From: JAZNSB01 sp045590955
Lineage (GTDB): Bacteria > Pseudomonadota > Alphaproteobacteria > RF32 > CAG-239
Reading direction: 5' to 3'
Length of the DNA stretch: 23,820 bases
Assembly: GCA_045590955.1 (NCBI GenBank)
Contig: JAZNSB010000024.1
Coordinates: 1 to 23,820, forward strand
Part shown: positions 22,848-23,820 of the stretch, one piece after another
Position numbering within the stretch: the first letter of the stretch is position 1
Layout of the letters: each line of letters begins with the position of its first letter
Made by a program: the position numbers and the translations under genes
Notes under the pieces: generated by a model
The model's input: only the letters and a program-made list of their open reading frames with translations
The model's database searches: none
Told to the model about the DNA's origin: nothing

Positions 22848-23596
22848 TTAAATTTCCTTTTAAATTTTGGATAATTTTCAAAGGTTTCTGCATTTATTTT
22901 TGCACATCTGTCTTCAATTTTATCTCCAAGCAGTTTAATAAATTCGTCTTTATCCAAATTTTTTGGCATTGGTTCCATAAAATCAAAAACAACTTTTCCG
23001 CTATTTCTCATGAAAGAATTTTTTGGCCAAAAGAAACCGGTATTTGTTGCCACAGGTATCACGTCAACATCTAAACTTTTATATAACAAAGTAACACCCG
23101 GTTTATATTTTCCTCTTTCACAGACTTTTGTTCTGGTTCCTTCAGGAAATATAATAATGCTCAACCCGCTTTTAATTCTTTCTTTGGCAGATTTAAGCAT
23201 TTCTTTCATAACGGCACCACCTTTTTTCCTATCTACGGGTATCATTCCGTAGAACAAGAACGTCCATCCCAAAAAAGGCAAATAGAGCAGTTCTTTTTTC
23301 ATAACAAAAATTGCTTTAGACAAGATAGTTGTCATAAAATAAGTCTCTAATGCAGATTGGTGTTTGCATGCATATACGGCTGGTTTGTTTGATATATTTT
23401 CTGCTCCTCTGACTTCAATTGTTATTCCGCAGACAAGTCTCAATAACAATCTGCACGCTCTCATAAAAATTTTATTCCACATAAACATAATAGTTTTTCG
23501 TGGCACAAACAATCCCAGCACAGAACTTAACATAGCCCAACCCAGCATTAAGGGATAAAAGACTAAATTAAAAATCAAAGAACGAATTAACAGCAT
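22841..23596 (-). CDS. plsC: 1-acyl-sn-glycerol-3-phosphate acyltransferase (PlsC)
   Basis: Adds the second acyl chain to lysophosphatidic acid to make phosphatidic acid, the precursor of membrane phospholipids. N-terminal membrane helices (about 5-30), then the acyltransferase motif H79-QSAL-E84, the FYGMIPVDR block (about 115-123) and FPEGTR (150-155). The general family has H-x4-D; the H-x4-E form with KHQSA is common in alphaproteobacterial PlsC and is taken as active. 251 residues. AAAGGTG precedes the ATG. It overlaps ydcF by 29 bp and the DUF2125 gene by 7 bp. Confidence 0.93.
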   Translation of the reverse strand: MLLIRSLIFNLVFYPLMLGWAMLSSVLGLFVPRKTIMFMWNKIFMRACRLLLRLVCGITIEVRGAENISNKPAVYACKHQSALETYFMTTILSKAIFVMKKELLYLPFLGWTFLFYGMIPVDRKKGGAVMKEMLKSAKERIKSGLSIIIFPEGTRTKVCERGKYKPGVTLLYKSLDVDVIPVATNTGFFWPKNSFMRNSGKVVFDFMEPMPKNLDKDEFIKLLGDKIEDRCAKINAETFENYPKFKRKFKC

Positions 23597-23820
23597 TTTT
23601 CACCTTTATAGTTATATATACAAACATAAATTTATTATATTCGGAAGCCACTAGACAGAAGCTTTTCCATTTTTTCCACCATTTTTTATTTACGTTATTT
23701 GAATAAACCGGATGCATAATAATTTTTATTGTTTTATCTCTTCCGTAAAATTCCTGCAAGCTTCTTGGCACATGGTAATTAGAAGTAACCAGTCTTATTG
23801 TTTTGATATTATTTTCTTTT
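23568..23820 (-). CDS. YdcF/ElyC/SanA-family protein (DUF218), C-terminal part
   Basis: The frame runs off the right edge of the window; only about the last 83 residues are seen. Reading in from the edge gives KTIRLVTSNYHVPRSLQEF, the conserved motif of the DUF218 family (usually LVTSxYHMxR), then IIMHPV and a short C-terminal hydrophobic region. The family is made of membrane-linked proteins tied to cell-wall and envelope maintenance, but the activity is uncertain. It is the first seen gene of ydcF-plsC-DUF2125, and its end overlaps the plsC start by 29 bp. A GTG at 23771 is internal, not the real start. Confidence 0.85.
   Translation of the reverse strand, partial: KENNIKTIRLVTSNYHVPRSLQEFYGRDKTIKIIMHPVYSNNVNKKWWKKWKSFCLVASEYNKFMFVYITIKVKNAVNSFFDF

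Overview
The window reads as a stretch of chromosome from an AT-rich, Gram-negative alphaproteobacterium, probably an uncultured or host-associated lineage. Three things point that way: the order ffh-rpsP-rimM-trmD-rplS; the tail series YdcF-PlsC-DUF2125, with the HQSA..E form of PlsC seen in this class; and lipid A export (MsbA-like), bactofilin/M23 and FtsB-type genes. The class call is inference from gene content and order. Most housekeeping genes start behind AGGAG-like ribosome binding sites, and many gaps hold recognisable -35/-10 pairs and hairpin-plus-T terminators.

Layout: 1-518 is a repeat-rich, non-coding stretch around an initiator tRNA (minus strand). It holds a perfect 70-bp inverted repeat, a 54-bp direct repeat that carries the last 20 nt of the tRNA plus its terminator, and a T-arm palindrome. 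770-10027 carries a CPA2-type antiporter, an orphan membrane protein (minus), TypA/BipA, a large MscS-family channel and a minus-strand operon gltX-mutT-ogt. 10121-13775 is the SRP/ribosome operon ffh-rpsP-rimM-trmD-rplS, opened by a GC-rich structured leader and closed by a strong terminator. 13784-14795 is an accessory-looking interval: tRNA-Thr(CGT), a palindrome next to a promoter, a second orphan membrane protein, and on the opposite strand a possible tiny membrane peptide. 14796-17295 is acpS, an MsbA-like exporter and an FtsB/DivIC protein. pgpA (minus) is divergent from an envelope operon of M23 peptidase, bactofilin and smpB (17897-20045). tadA (minus) is divergent from rluB-rsmD, which runs head-on into the minus-strand set ydcF (cut by the window edge)-plsC-DUF2125.

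Functionally the window is mostly translation (fMet and Thr tRNAs, GltX, Ffh, S16, L19, RimM, TrmD, TypA, SmpB, TadA, RluB, RsmD) and envelope biogenesis (AcpS, MsbA-like, PgpA, PlsC, FtsB-like, M23/bactofilin, MscS). No phage, IS element, CRISPR array or defence system was recognised. The parts not explained by known families are the repeat cluster at the left edge, the ffh leader, the two orphan membrane genes with A-rich starts lacking a Shine-Dalgarno sequence, and the tiny ORF at 14605-14676.
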